DNA of 24,616 bases from an uncultured Oscillospiraceae bacterium. Lineage in GTDB: Bacteria > Bacillota > Clostridia > Oscillospirales > Oscillospiraceae. The notes under the pieces were generated by a model. The model made no database searches. It was not told where the DNA came from and saw only the letters and a list, made by a program, of their open reading frames with translations. Position numbers and translations under genes: made by a program. This document shows, one piece after another, positions 1-6,816 of this stretch. The DNA lies in contig CAKUJA010000023.1 in NCBI GenBank assembly GCA_934661135.1, forward strand, positions 1-24,616. The letters are read 5' to 3'. Position 1 is the first letter of the stretch. The number at the start of each line of letters is the position of its first letter.

Positions 1-1330
1 GCATATAGCCATCCATGGCTTCAATGTTGGTCAGACCCATGGAGGACTCCACCTCGTCGTAGGTGCCGAGTTCTTCGAGCAGGGCGCGCTCTTTGTCATA
101 ATCCCCGGCAGGGACAACAAGCGCAACCATGTTTTCCGAGGAGAAGGTCTCATCAATCATATTTTCCGCAATCTGCGTTTCATTGAGCTTCGGTGCGGAG
201 ATCAGGCCGTAGCCGTAGGCATATGGGCAGTTCGACGAGAGCTTGTAGCCGAAAACGATGAGCACAAGGAAGATCACCGGGATGAAGAAGCGCGTGGCAT
301 AGTCGATCTTGCCGACGGCGGAGATCTTCGGGATGAAGCTGCGGTGCGCCGTGCGGTCGATGAGCGGGCCGAAGATCATCAGCAGACCCGGCATCACAAG
401 GAACGCTGACAGCAGCGCGAACGCGATCGACTTAATCAGGCAGATGGCCATATCGGGGCCGAGCTTGAACTGCATGAACAGCATCGCCACCATGCCGCCA
501 ACCGTGGTCAGGCAGCTTGCACCGATCTCGGGGATGGACTTGCTCAGCGCGACGATGACCGCTTCGCGGATCGGGAACAAGCGGTGCTCCTCCTTGAAGT
601 GGTTGCAGAAGATGATGGCGTAGTCGATGGAAAGCGCCAATTGCAGGATGCTCGTGACGGAGTTGGAGATGAACGAGATCTTGCCGAGCAGGTAGTTTGT
701 GCCCTGGTTGGCGACAAGCGCGACGACAAACGTCAGAATCAGAACCGGCACCTCGCCGTAGGTCTCCGACGTGAACAGGAGCACAACGACGATAACGACC
801 GCGACGTAGATCATGATGATGCTGATTTCGTGGTCGATGATCTCCGCCTGTGAGTTGCCGAGATCGGTGTCGACGTAGACGTCGTAGGCTGAGAGCGCTT
901 CCTTCACCGCGTCGAGACTGTCGAGACACGAGGCGTCGTCCTCCGAAGCGTCGAAGGTGATGGAATAGAGCGCCGAAAGGTTGTTATAGTGGTCGGTGGT
1001 GTCATCATAGTCGACCATCTGCACGCCGCGGACAGCTTTGATCGTGTCCAGCAGCGTGTCGGCCTCGTCCTTTGTGACGTTGGCAACCATGACCTTGGCT
1101 GTGCCGTAGGTGATGAACTGATCCTCCATTACGTTGAGCGCCTGCTTGGTGCCGGAATTCTCGGGCAGGTAGAAGGTGAGGTCGCTTTCCACCTCGACCC
1201 AATTGCGCGAGAACGCCGAGAAGATCAGCAGGATGACCGTGATGAGGAAGATCAGGTTGCGCTTGTCGACGATGAACGTCGCGAGCTTTTCCATGAAGGA
1301 AGCGCCGCTGGCTTCCGAGGTTTGATTCAT
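1..1330 (-). CDS. MMPL/RND-family exporter (C-terminus outside window)
   Basis: A large membrane exporter of the MMPL/RND superfamily, which use the proton gradient to move lipids or drugs. The first 443 codons are visible. Residues about 24-42 form the first membrane helix, followed by an extracytoplasmic domain of about 130 residues and then a block of closely packed helices from about residue 165. The segment LSIDYAIIF near residue 235 matches the conserved Asp-Tyr region of MMPL membrane domains, where the acidic residue is linked to proton coupling. A second extracytoplasmic region begins near residue 375 and runs off the window. The ATG is preceded by AAAGGAGG about ten bases upstream. 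It lies 29 bp behind the HdeD-like gene, so the two are probably one operon under the divergent TetR regulator. The substrate cannot be told from sequence. Confidence 0.88.
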   Translation of the reverse strand, partial: MNQTSEASGASFMEKLATFIVDKRNLIFLITVILLIFSAFSRNWVEVESDLTFYLPENSGTKQALNVMEDQFITYGTAKVMVANVTKDEADTLLDTIKAVRGVQMVDYDDTTDHYNNLSALYSITFDASEDDASCLDSLDAVKEALSAYDVYVDTDLGNSQAEIIDHEISIIMIYVAVVIVVVLLFTSETYGEVPVLILTFVVALVANQGTNYLLGKISFISNSVTSILQLALSIDYAIIFCNHFKEEHRLFPIREAVIVALSKSIPEIGASCLTTVGGMVAMLFMQFKLGPDMAICLIKSIAFALLSAFLVMPGLLMIFGPLIDRTAHRSFIPKISAVGKIDYATRFFIPVIFLVLIVFGYKLSSNCPYAYGYGLISAPKLNETQIAENMIDETFSSENMVALVVPAGDYDKERALLEELGTYDEVESSMGLTNIEAMDGYM

Positions 1331-1359
1331 GGGGCAAATTCCTCCTTTTGCGGTTTTTC

Positions 1360-1959
1360 TCAGTCGTCGACGAGTTCATAGTCGTCGCCGTTGTCGTCGT
1401 TTTTTCGGATGGCGCTGCGGATGATCTTGACGGCGGCGAGGATGGTGCTGACGTTCATAATGCCGTCGACCATCAGGGAGATGCCGAGAAGCTGGGTCAT
1501 GAGCTTGGTGCCCTCACCGGGGTGGAACAGCAGCACGACACCGAGAATGGCGGTGAGAACTGCGGCGATCAGGATCAGCCACCAGGCGCGGATGCCAAAC
1601 GGACGGGCATCGAGTGCGATGTGCACACGGGTCAGGCCGTCGGCCAGCAGGATCAGGCCGAACACAACGCCGAACAGCGCCATGGTGCGCTCGGTTCGCA
1701 GGAGCAGCATCAGGCCGAACACGATATAGAGAATCCCGGCGACGAGATCCGCTTCAAACACAAGCTGGTAGGGATCTTTGGAGAAGTAGCCGACGAGCTT
1801 GACGATGCCAAACACCAGAAACAGAATGCCGAGCAGCACACCGAGAATCGGGTAAAAGACATCGGAGAAGAACGCCAGGCCGAACCCGACCAGAATGAGC
1901 AGCGCCGAGAGAATGAGATAGCCCGTCTTGGCGATGCGGAGTGGGTTTGTGGAACGCAT
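1360..1959 (-). CDS. HdeD-like (DUF308) membrane protein
   Basis: A 199-residue integral membrane protein with about six hydrophobic helices arranged as three similar pairs, followed by a short acidic tail (KNDDNGDDYELVDD). This matches the HdeD/DUF308 family in size and layout; HdeD of enterobacteria is linked to acid resistance, but the role in Firmicutes is not established. I start it at MRSTNP because AGGAGG lies seven bases before that ATG; an upstream in-frame start would place its N-terminus over the promoter. It is first in a probable two-gene operon with the MMPL exporter and divergent from tetR, suggesting a TetR-controlled envelope-stress or efflux unit. Confidence 0.85.
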   Translation of the reverse strand: MRSTNPLRIAKTGYLILSALLILVGFGLAFFSDVFYPILGVLLGILFLVFGIVKLVGYFSKDPYQLVFEADLVAGILYIVFGLMLLLRTERTMALFGVVFGLILLADGLTRVHIALDARPFGIRAWWLILIAAVLTAILGVVLLFHPGEGTKLMTQLLGISLMVDGIMNVSTILAAVKIIRSAIRKNDDNGDDYELVDD

Positions 1960-2004
1960 AAGAAAGCCTCCTGACAGCTTGAATTTCGTACCAATACAAC
2001 ACAC

Positions 2005-2013
2005 AGTATAGCA
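2005..2013 (-). promoter_or_regulatory. Extended -10 promoter of hdeD-like/MMPL operon
   Basis: On the minus strand TATACT is preceded by TGC, giving an extended -10 (TGnTATACT). No good -35 lies at 16-18 bases; TTGACC is present but 24 bases away. The leader to the HdeD start is about 45 bases. The element lies within a 14-nt motif that recurs inverted in the tetR promoter. Confidence 0.6.
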
Positions 2014-2069
2014 CAAGAGATGGGAAAGGAACATGGTCAAGTTTTCACGAATGTGGCACGGCGGGCAGA

Positions 2070-2098
2070 TTGCGTTTTCGGAGGTTTTGTGCTAGACT
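2070..2098 (+). promoter_or_regulatory. tetR promoter
   Basis: TTGCGT (2070-2075), a 17-base spacer, then TAGACT (2093-2098), 22 bases before the TetR start codon. Each box matches the sigma-A consensus at four of six positions. Confidence 0.6.
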
Positions 2099-2120
2099 GT
2101 AAGAAAAGCGAGGTGGGACG

Positions 2121-2681
2121 ATGGCGGGGTACACGCGCAGGGCAATCCGCGAGACCTTTCTGGCGCTGCTGGAGGAAAAGCCGTTTGGCGAGATCACGGT
2201 GAAGCTGATCGTGGAGACGTGCGGCATTAACCGAAAGACGTTTTACAACCATTACCGGGACATCCCGGATCTGCTGGAGACGGTGATCCGCGAGGAAGCG
2301 GCGGCGATCATTGAAAACAGCCAGTGCATGAGCTCCATGGAGGACTGCTTCCGCACGGCGCTGGAGTTTGCGCTGGAGCATAAGCGCGCCGTGCTGCATA
2401 TCTACGATTCTGTCAGCCGGGATATTTATATTGAGAGCCTGCTCCGCCTATGTGATCATCTGATGCGCACGTATGTAGAAAGCGCGGTGGGCGACCGGAA
2501 GATGAATCCGCACGACCGGGAGCTGCTCGTGAGACTTTACCGCAGCGAGTGTTTCGGGGAGATCAGCGCATGGATTATGGAGGGGATGCAGCGCGACATT
2601 TTGCAGGATTTGCGCCGCATTTGTGAACTGCGAAGCGGCATGACGGAGGAGTTTATCCGCCGCAGCTTGGAACAATGTTAA
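2121..2681 (+). CDS. TetR/AcrR-family transcriptional regulator
   Basis: A 186-residue regulator. Residues 1-50 form the TetR DNA-binding domain: the segment around EITVKLIVETCGINRKTFYNHY is the characteristic helix-turn-helix, with the usual Lys/Arg-x-Thr-Phe-Tyr-x-His-Tyr end. The rest is helical, as expected for the dimer and ligand-binding domain. The ATG follows GAGGTG by about five bases. It is transcribed away from the HdeD/MMPL operon with 160 bp between them, the usual layout for a TetR repressor of an exporter, and it ends just before a strong terminator. The ligand is unknown. Confidence 0.92.
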   Translation: MAGYTRRAIRETFLALLEEKPFGEITVKLIVETCGINRKTFYNHYRDIPDLLETVIREEAAAIIENSQCMSSMEDCFRTALEFALEHKRAVLHIYDSVSRDIYIESLLRLCDHLMRTYVESAVGDRKMNPHDRELLVRLYRSECFGEISAWIMEGMQRDILQDLRRICELRSGMTEEFIRRSLEQC

Positions 2682-2685
2682 TAAT

Positions 2686-2716
2686 ACCCCGGATGGTAGC
2701 CATCCGGGGTCTTTTT
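2686..2716 (+). terminator. Intrinsic terminator of tetR
   Basis: A perfect 11-bp stem (2686-2696 with 2700-2710) with a TAG loop is followed by CTTTTTATT. It lies five bases after the tetR stop. The convergent ABC gene ends inside its T-tract at 2715, so the hairpin may also help end that transcript, although the minus-strand side lacks a good U-run. Confidence 0.93.
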
Positions 2717-4913
2717 ATTGCCAGACTGCGGTGGGGTCACAATAGTAGGCAGGCTGTATGAGGTCATTGTCAGAATTACTGAGACCGGCGTTGGCCGCGT
2801 CGAGCGTGCTGTCGTAGCGGCCGTAATATTGCAGGCCGTCCGCCGTATAGACTGCGGCATAGAAGCCGCAGCTCTCGTAGAGCCGCGCCGGATACTGCGC
2901 GGTGCCGCGGCGGTTGGTGCCGACAATGGCAAGGCGCGTGCCATCGAATGCGAGGGCGCGCGACGCCGAGGTGTACCATGGGAGAAAATCCTCCTGCTGC
3001 TCCAATGCGGTGCTGTGGTGGTCGATGGTGATGTACCATTGGCCGTCGCTGTCCGGCGTGAGCAGGAAGAATTCGGTCTCCAAAGGGCGGATGAACAGGA
3101 AGTTCTCACCGTCGACCGATTCCGACCAGCGCGCCAACTCGTCGGAGCGCATTGTGAGCAGCGGGAGCTTTTGCCGCACAGCGCCGGACGGCGCGTCGAG
3201 CACCGTGAGATAGTAGCAGTCGTCCTCTATGGTTTGCAGGAGCAGCGTTTGCTTGTCCGGCGTGATAGACAGGTGCAGAATGCGCGCGGAGGGGTCGAGC
3301 GTGTAGATGGTGGTCATCTGCTCCGGGAAAACGTCGCCCTGCATCAGCTCCGGCGTGTCGGGGTTGAGGTTCGACTGGCCGAACGGCAGGCGGTAGAGAC
3401 CATAGCCGCCGGGAATCAGGCTGGTGTCGACCACGGCGTCTTTGTAGGTGCGGTTGGAGAACCAGAAGTAGAACGCGTCGTCGCCAAGGACGGACTCGGA
3501 GCAGAACGAAAAGCTGTCGCCGCGCTCGTCGTCAAATCCGGCGCTGCTGCTGCCGGTCGAGCCGTCGGCGTTTTTGTCAACGCTCAGCAGATAGTAGTGG
3601 TTGTCCAGCACCGGGATGCGGAAATAGGCGTCGAGCTGGGCAAGCACCGCCCGCTCCCGGTCGCTGACGCTGCTGGCCGTGAGGTTGGAGGTGGCGTAGA
3701 CATTGTCCGGCAGAAAAATGGTGAAGTCCAGGGGATAGTAATCGTAGAGATCGGCCAGACGGATGCTTGCGGTGGCGGTGGATGCGGGCGCGGCTCGCTC
3801 CGCCAGCGTGTTCAGCGCTTCGTTCAGCGGACTGAAGGTGTCGCCGAGATCCAGGCCGTCGTAGATCTCCAGACTTTGCAACAAGCGCTGTTCTCCGGAA
3901 ACGTCATTCTGCCAGTAGGTGCTCTCGTGGAAGGAGAAGGCAGTTTCCGCCGTGTAGTCGCGGTCAGTCAGACGGATGCTGCTGTCCCAGCGGAGGTGGT
4001 AGCGGAGCTGCTCGGTCAGGCCGACGCAAAGGCCTGCGGCAGCGGACGGATCGCCGGAGACGACAGTCTCCGTGTAGCCGACGGCGTCAATCGGCGCGTC
4101 CAGCGCGCGAACGGCGAAGATGCTCCCAACCGCGAATACGAGCAGCAGCGACAGCAGGGCAATCGGGTACTTACGCATGGCCGCAGTCCTCCCGGCAATG
4201 TCGTTCAGCGCGCGGCTGACGCGGTCGGCTTCGTAGTGGAGCTGCGATTTCAGGTAGTCCATCAGAGTAACGCCCTGTTCAGCCAGAGCGTCGGCCTGCA
4301 CATCGCCGGCGAGCTTGCCGTGGTGCAGCAGCACAGCGCGGCTGATGAAGCCGGAGATTTCCTCAATCAGGTGCGTGGAGAGGATGACCGTCTCCTGCGG
4401 CTCGAGAATGCCGAGCAGGACTTTGTAGAAGTCCTCGCGGTTGAAAACATCGTTGCCGGAAAACGGCTCGTCCATCAGAATATAGTCCGCGCCCTGGCAG
4501 AGCGCCAGAATGACCTCGAACTGGTTCTGCTGGCCGGTGGAGAAGCTGCGCAGCGGCTTTCGGGTGGGCAATTGGAAGAAGTCCATCAGGCCGCGGTAGC
4601 GCTCAGCACGGAAGCGCACAAAGTGCGCGGCATAGAAATCGCGGTGCGCGTCGGCTGTGCAGTCGGGGAAAAAGCTGTGCTCACAGGTGGCGAACGACAA
4701 TCGTGCGATATTTTTGCGTGTGACCGGCTCACCGTCGAGCGTGATTGTGCCACGATAAGGCAGGAACGTGAGGATAGATTTGAGCAGCGTTGTTTTGCCT
4801 GCGCCGTTCTCGCCGAACAGACCGACGAGCTCGCCAGAGCCGACGGAGAAGGAAATATTGTCGAGTGCGAGTGTTTTGCCGTAGCGTTTGCTGACGTGGC
4901 TTAGTTCAATCAT
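2715..4913 (-). CDS. ABC ATPase fused to a membrane-anchored extracytoplasmic domain
   Basis: 732 residues, over twice a normal ABC ATPase. Residues 1-240 are a complete nucleotide-binding domain: Walker A GENGAGKTT at 34-42, signature FSTGQQ near 123, Walker B YILMDEP near 144 and the switch histidine in STHLIEE near 179. At residue 246 a segment MRKYPIALLSLLLVF starts a classic signal-anchor helix, and about 465 further residues follow that look extracytoplasmic. The last 250 have repeated beta-strand patterns suggesting a beta-propeller-like fold; this is only a guess. The start MIELSHVSKRYGK is set by GGAGGG upstream and a TAATG overlap with the preceding permease gene. Oddly, the internal ATG at 4178 has its own GGGAGG nine bases before it, so this may be two genes fused by loss of a stop, or one gene with two products. 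Confidence 0.88.
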   Translation of the reverse strand: MIELSHVSKRYGKTLALDNISFSVGSGELVGLFGENGAGKTTLLKSILTFLPYRGTITLDGEPVTRKNIARLSFATCEHSFFPDCTADAHRDFYAAHFVRFRAERYRGLMDFFQLPTRKPLRSFSTGQQNQFEVILALCQGADYILMDEPFSGNDVFNREDFYKVLLGILEPQETVILSTHLIEEISGFISRAVLLHHGKLAGDVQADALAEQGVTLMDYLKSQLHYEADRVSRALNDIAGRTAAMRKYPIALLSLLLVFAVGSIFAVRALDAPIDAVGYTETVVSGDPSAAAGLCVGLTEQLRYHLRWDSSIRLTDRDYTAETAFSFHESTYWQNDVSGEQRLLQSLEIYDGLDLGDTFSPLNEALNTLAERAAPASTATASIRLADLYDYYPLDFTIFLPDNVYATSNLTASSVSDRERAVLAQLDAYFRIPVLDNHYYLLSVDKNADGSTGSSSAGFDDERGDSFSFCSESVLGDDAFYFWFSNRTYKDAVVDTSLIPGGYGLYRLPFGQSNLNPDTPELMQGDVFPEQMTTIYTLDPSARILHLSITPDKQTLLLQTIEDDCYYLTVLDAPSGAVRQKLPLLTMRSDELARWSESVDGENFLFIRPLETEFFLLTPDSDGQWYITIDHHSTALEQQEDFLPWYTSASRALAFDGTRLAIVGTNRRGTAQYPARLYESCGFYAAVYTADGLQYYGRYDSTLDAANAGLSNSDNDLIQPAYYCDPTAVWQ

Positions 4914-5419
4914 TAAAATGCCCTCCAGAACGTGAAGCGGACGCCGGCCGGAATACACACCTCCGGCGTGGCACGGAAATAGATGAGATTACAGAGACAA
5001 ATCAGGACCCCTGCGAAGCAAAAACAGACAAAAATCGCGAAAAATGGGAGCGGGAGGCAGCGCTTTAGCAGCTCCCAGCGGCTAGGAATGCGGCGCATGA
5101 GATAAATGGAGCGGCTGGGGCGGAAAAAGGAGGCGTAGTTTGCGGCAATCATCAGAAGATACGCGGCGACCGCGCCGAAATATGGCGCAAAGCTGCGGCA
5201 CAGCAGCGCTTCCAGCGGCAGCATTACCGCATTACTGCGGAGCACCCGCACGCCATAGCGCAGCTCGTAGAGCTGGCTGCGCGCATTGCCATAGGAGATA
5301 AGGAATGGGAAAAACGAAGCCAGCAGGACGGCGGCCACGGCGATGCCGGCGCAGAAAACCAGCGTTTGCCGCAAATTGGCGCCCGGCGGCGCAAGCTCAC
5401 GGAGTTTCTGCTTCTTCAT
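4913..5419 (-). CDS. Putative ABC transporter membrane subunit
   Basis: A 168-residue protein with about four hydrophobic helices and short basic loops; no family could be assigned from motifs. The start MKKQKLREL follows GGGAGGG. It overlaps the end of the preceding membrane gene by 23 bp, and its stop overlaps the ATPase start as TAATG, so the three are translationally coupled. From position, it is probably a membrane subunit that works with the ATPase. It is short for a permease; with the 243-residue partner it may form the channel. Confidence 0.75.
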   Translation of the reverse strand: MKKQKLRELAPPGANLRQTLVFCAGIAVAAVLLASFFPFLISYGNARSQLYELRYGVRVLRSNAVMLPLEALLCRSFAPYFGAVAAYLLMIAANYASFFRPSRSIYLMRRIPSRWELLKRCLPLPFFAIFVCFCFAGVLICLCNLIYFRATPEVCIPAGVRFTFWRAF

Positions 5420-6128
5420 ACGAATCCCTCCCTTCGCCGTTGTGGGCGCTGGCGATGGCGCCGCCGAGCGTAATCAGTGTGAGAACAAAGCAGACGATGA
5501 TGGAAAGCACGGCGTTGGTGCTGGATTGCAGCGGGAGCGGAAAGCGGGAAGCGAGGTAGACGAGCGTCATGCCGGCGGAAATTTGCTGCTTTCGGTAGCG
5601 CGCAAGGAGCTGCGCGCTGGCGCAGGTGACGCTTGCGGACAGCAGGAAGATCAGGTTGCGCCACCAGAGCAGGCTGTCGCCAAACGGAAGAAGGCCGTGG
5701 AGGAACCGGCTGCGGTAGCAGAGCAGCAGCACGCCCTGCGGACCGAGGGAAGATCCGCCGCGCTGCCAGAGCAGCGTGAGTGCGAAGAAAACGAGAAGCT
5801 GCGTGCAATAGAGCAGCGCAAGGCAGCAGAGCGCCGACAGCATATGCCACAGCAGCGTCCAGCGCTCGGAGATCTGAAGGCGCTGCATGGTGTAGCCATA
5901 CCTGCTGCGCCGCGAGGCAGGGCCGGCGCAGGCAAAGCAGCATCCCAAATAGGCCGCGCCGAAGCAGCAGCCGAGCAGAAGCGTCCACAGACCGGGCTGC
6001 GCCGCGGCGGGGAAGCCGAGCACTGCGGTGAGCGCACACTCGGCTGCGGTCATCGCGGCGAGAATGAGCAGCACCTTGCCAAGCGCAAGGCGCGAAAACA
6101 GGGCAAAGACACTCAGGTGACGGCGCAT
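5397..6128 (-). CDS. Putative ABC transporter permease (multi-pass membrane protein)
   Basis: A 243-residue hydrophobic protein with about six membrane helices, rich in Leu, Cys and Ala, and a polar acidic tail (EGRDSYEEAETP). I start it at MRRHLSVF, one base after the GntR stop, because GGGAGGAGG lies nine bases upstream; a longer frame starting inside the regulator gene is less likely. Sitting between a YtrA-type regulator and an ABC ATPase, it matches the permease position of ytr-like operons, which respond to cell-wall stress in Bacillus subtilis. No sequence motif confirms a substrate. Confidence 0.75.
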   Translation of the reverse strand: MRRHLSVFALFSRLALGKVLLILAAMTAAECALTAVLGFPAAAQPGLWTLLLGCCFGAAYLGCCFACAGPASRRSRYGYTMQRLQISERWTLLWHMLSALCCLALLYCTQLLVFFALTLLWQRGGSSLGPQGVLLLCYRSRFLHGLLPFGDSLLWWRNLIFLLSASVTCASAQLLARYRKQQISAGMTLVYLASRFPLPLQSSTNAVLSIIVCFVLTLITLGGAIASAHNGEGRDSYEEAETP

Positions 6129-6129
6129 A

Positions 6130-6510
6130 TCAGGGTTCCTCCTCCCAAAATTCTGCAATCAAATGCAGCGCTTGCTCCCGCGGGATGCCGAGCTGCTTCA
6201 GCGTGCGGGTGACGCTGCGGACATCGTCGCGCAGAAGCTCTGCGCGCAGTGTGCTGGCCTTGGCAGGACGGAGCCGGACATAGCTTTTGGCGCCCGAGCG
6301 GGATTCGATCAGACCCTCGTCCTCCAGCAGGCGGAAGGCTTTTTGCACGGTGTTTGGATTGATGCTGAGCAGCGCCGAGAGCACGCGGCGCGAGGGCAGC
6401 TCGTCGCCGTCGGAAATCGTACCGGCGGCGCAGCCGCGCCGGACAAAGTCGACAATCTGCTGATAGATCGGCGGCCCGTTGACCGCACGAAAGGATGAGA
6501 AGGAGACCAA
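6130..6510 (-). CDS. GntR-family regulator, YtrA-type
   Basis: A 126-residue regulator. Residues 13-80 are a GntR winged helix: PIYQQIVDFVRRG, then GDELPSRRVLSALLSINPNTVQKAFRLLEDEGLIESRSG, which carries the canonical GntR motif. The remaining 45 residues are too few for a ligand domain, as in the YtrA subfamily, which normally controls the ABC operon it heads. The start appears to be TTG, with GGTGGTG about eight bases before it. It is first in a four-gene coupled operon (gaps of 1, -23 and -1 bp). A palindrome overlapping its promoter suggests autorepression. Confidence 0.9.
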   Translation of the reverse strand: MVSFSSFRAVNGPPIYQQIVDFVRRGCAAGTISDGDELPSRRVLSALLSINPNTVQKAFRLLEDEGLIESRSGAKSYVRLRPAKASTLRAELLRDDVRSVTRTLKQLGIPREQALHLIAEFWEEEP

Positions 6511-6570
6511 GGTTATTTCACCACCGTATGTGCTCTTTCAAAGCGTATTAGTTGTGTAGTACGGTTTACA

Positions 6571-6594
6571 ACCGTATTATAGCTGTAATACGGT
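6571..6594. promoter_or_regulatory. Palindromic operator of the GntR/ABC operon
   Basis: ACCGTATTA, six bases, TAATACGGT: a perfect 9-bp inverted repeat that covers the -10 box and most of the spacer. Further half-sites lie downstream toward the gene: ACCGTAT at 6523-6529 and GTACGGT at 6559-6565 face each other. The position fits repression by the GntR protein encoded next to it; that link is inferred. Confidence 0.8.
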
Positions 6595-6604
6595 CGCCTG
6601 TCAA
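6576..6604 (-). promoter_or_regulatory. Perfect consensus promoter of GntR/ABC operon
   Basis: TTGACA (6599-6604), a 17-base spacer and TATAAT (6576-6581) on the minus strand, a six-of-six match in both boxes. A promoter this strong normally needs a repressor, which agrees with the overlapping palindrome. Confidence 0.92.
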
Positions 6605-6608
6605 GAGG

Positions 6609-6648
6609 AAACAAAATGCGCCGCGAAACAATCTGTTTCGCGGCGCAT
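6609..6648 (-). terminator. Intrinsic terminator downstream of MATE gene
   Basis: A perfect 15-bp stem (6616-6630 with 6634-6648), loop of three bases, followed on the minus strand by TTTTGTTT. It lies about 170 bases after the MATE stop codon and just upstream of the GntR promoter, insulating the two units. Confidence 0.88.
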
Positions 6649-6816
6649 CAGCGTGTCGAAAAAGTCTTTTCGCCCCGCTGTCCGTCCAGTTTTTCAAACT
6701 GATCAAGTTTGAAAACAGCTTGATTGAACGCGAAGGGGACTCTTTGCCCCCTTCACGCTTCCCCTGCGACTCTGTCACAAACCTGCATTTCATCGTTTTT
6801 TGACAGTCTCATGCGC
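6643..6816. repeat. MITE-like structured element with terminal inverted repeats
   Basis: The two ends (6643-6663 and 6796-6816) form 21-nt inverted repeats matching at 17 positions, each holding the core TGTC(A/G)AAAAA. The inside contains two more hairpins: one around 6689-6716 (TTTTTCAAACT against AGTTTGAAAA) and one around 6730-6758 (GCGAAGGGG against CCCCTTCACGC). The element begins directly after the MATE stop codon and its far end overlaps the terminator stem. It is more AT-rich than the neighbouring genes and codes for nothing convincing. Whether other copies exist cannot be seen here. Confidence 0.6.

Larger units (their letters stand above)
2003..2100. repeat. Inverted 14-nt motif shared by the two divergent promoters (possible TetR operator)
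   Basis: TTGTGCTATACTGT on the minus strand (2003-2016) and TTGTGCTAGACTGT on the plus strand (2087-2100) differ by one base and contain the -10 elements of the two divergent transcripts. Because they face away from each other they form a widely spaced inverted repeat. A regulator bound at each would block both promoters. TetR control is an inference from gene order; the motif itself is not palindromic. Confidence 0.55.

Noticed and set aside
432..929. A 165-codon minus frame inside the MMPL gene
   Set aside because: It overlaps the MMPL frame on the same strand, which gives a clear membrane exporter; the product is Arg-rich and low in normal composition.
2718..4904. A 728-codon open frame antisense to the ABC ATPase gene
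   Set aside because: It mirrors the ATPase gene in a GC-rich region, lacks any recognisable domain, and the opposite strand has intact Walker A, signature and Walker B motifs.
6552..6803. An 83-codon plus-strand frame across the GntR promoter and the structured repeat
   Set aside because: It has no ribosome binding site and crosses a promoter, a terminator and an inverted-repeat element, which explain the sequence better.
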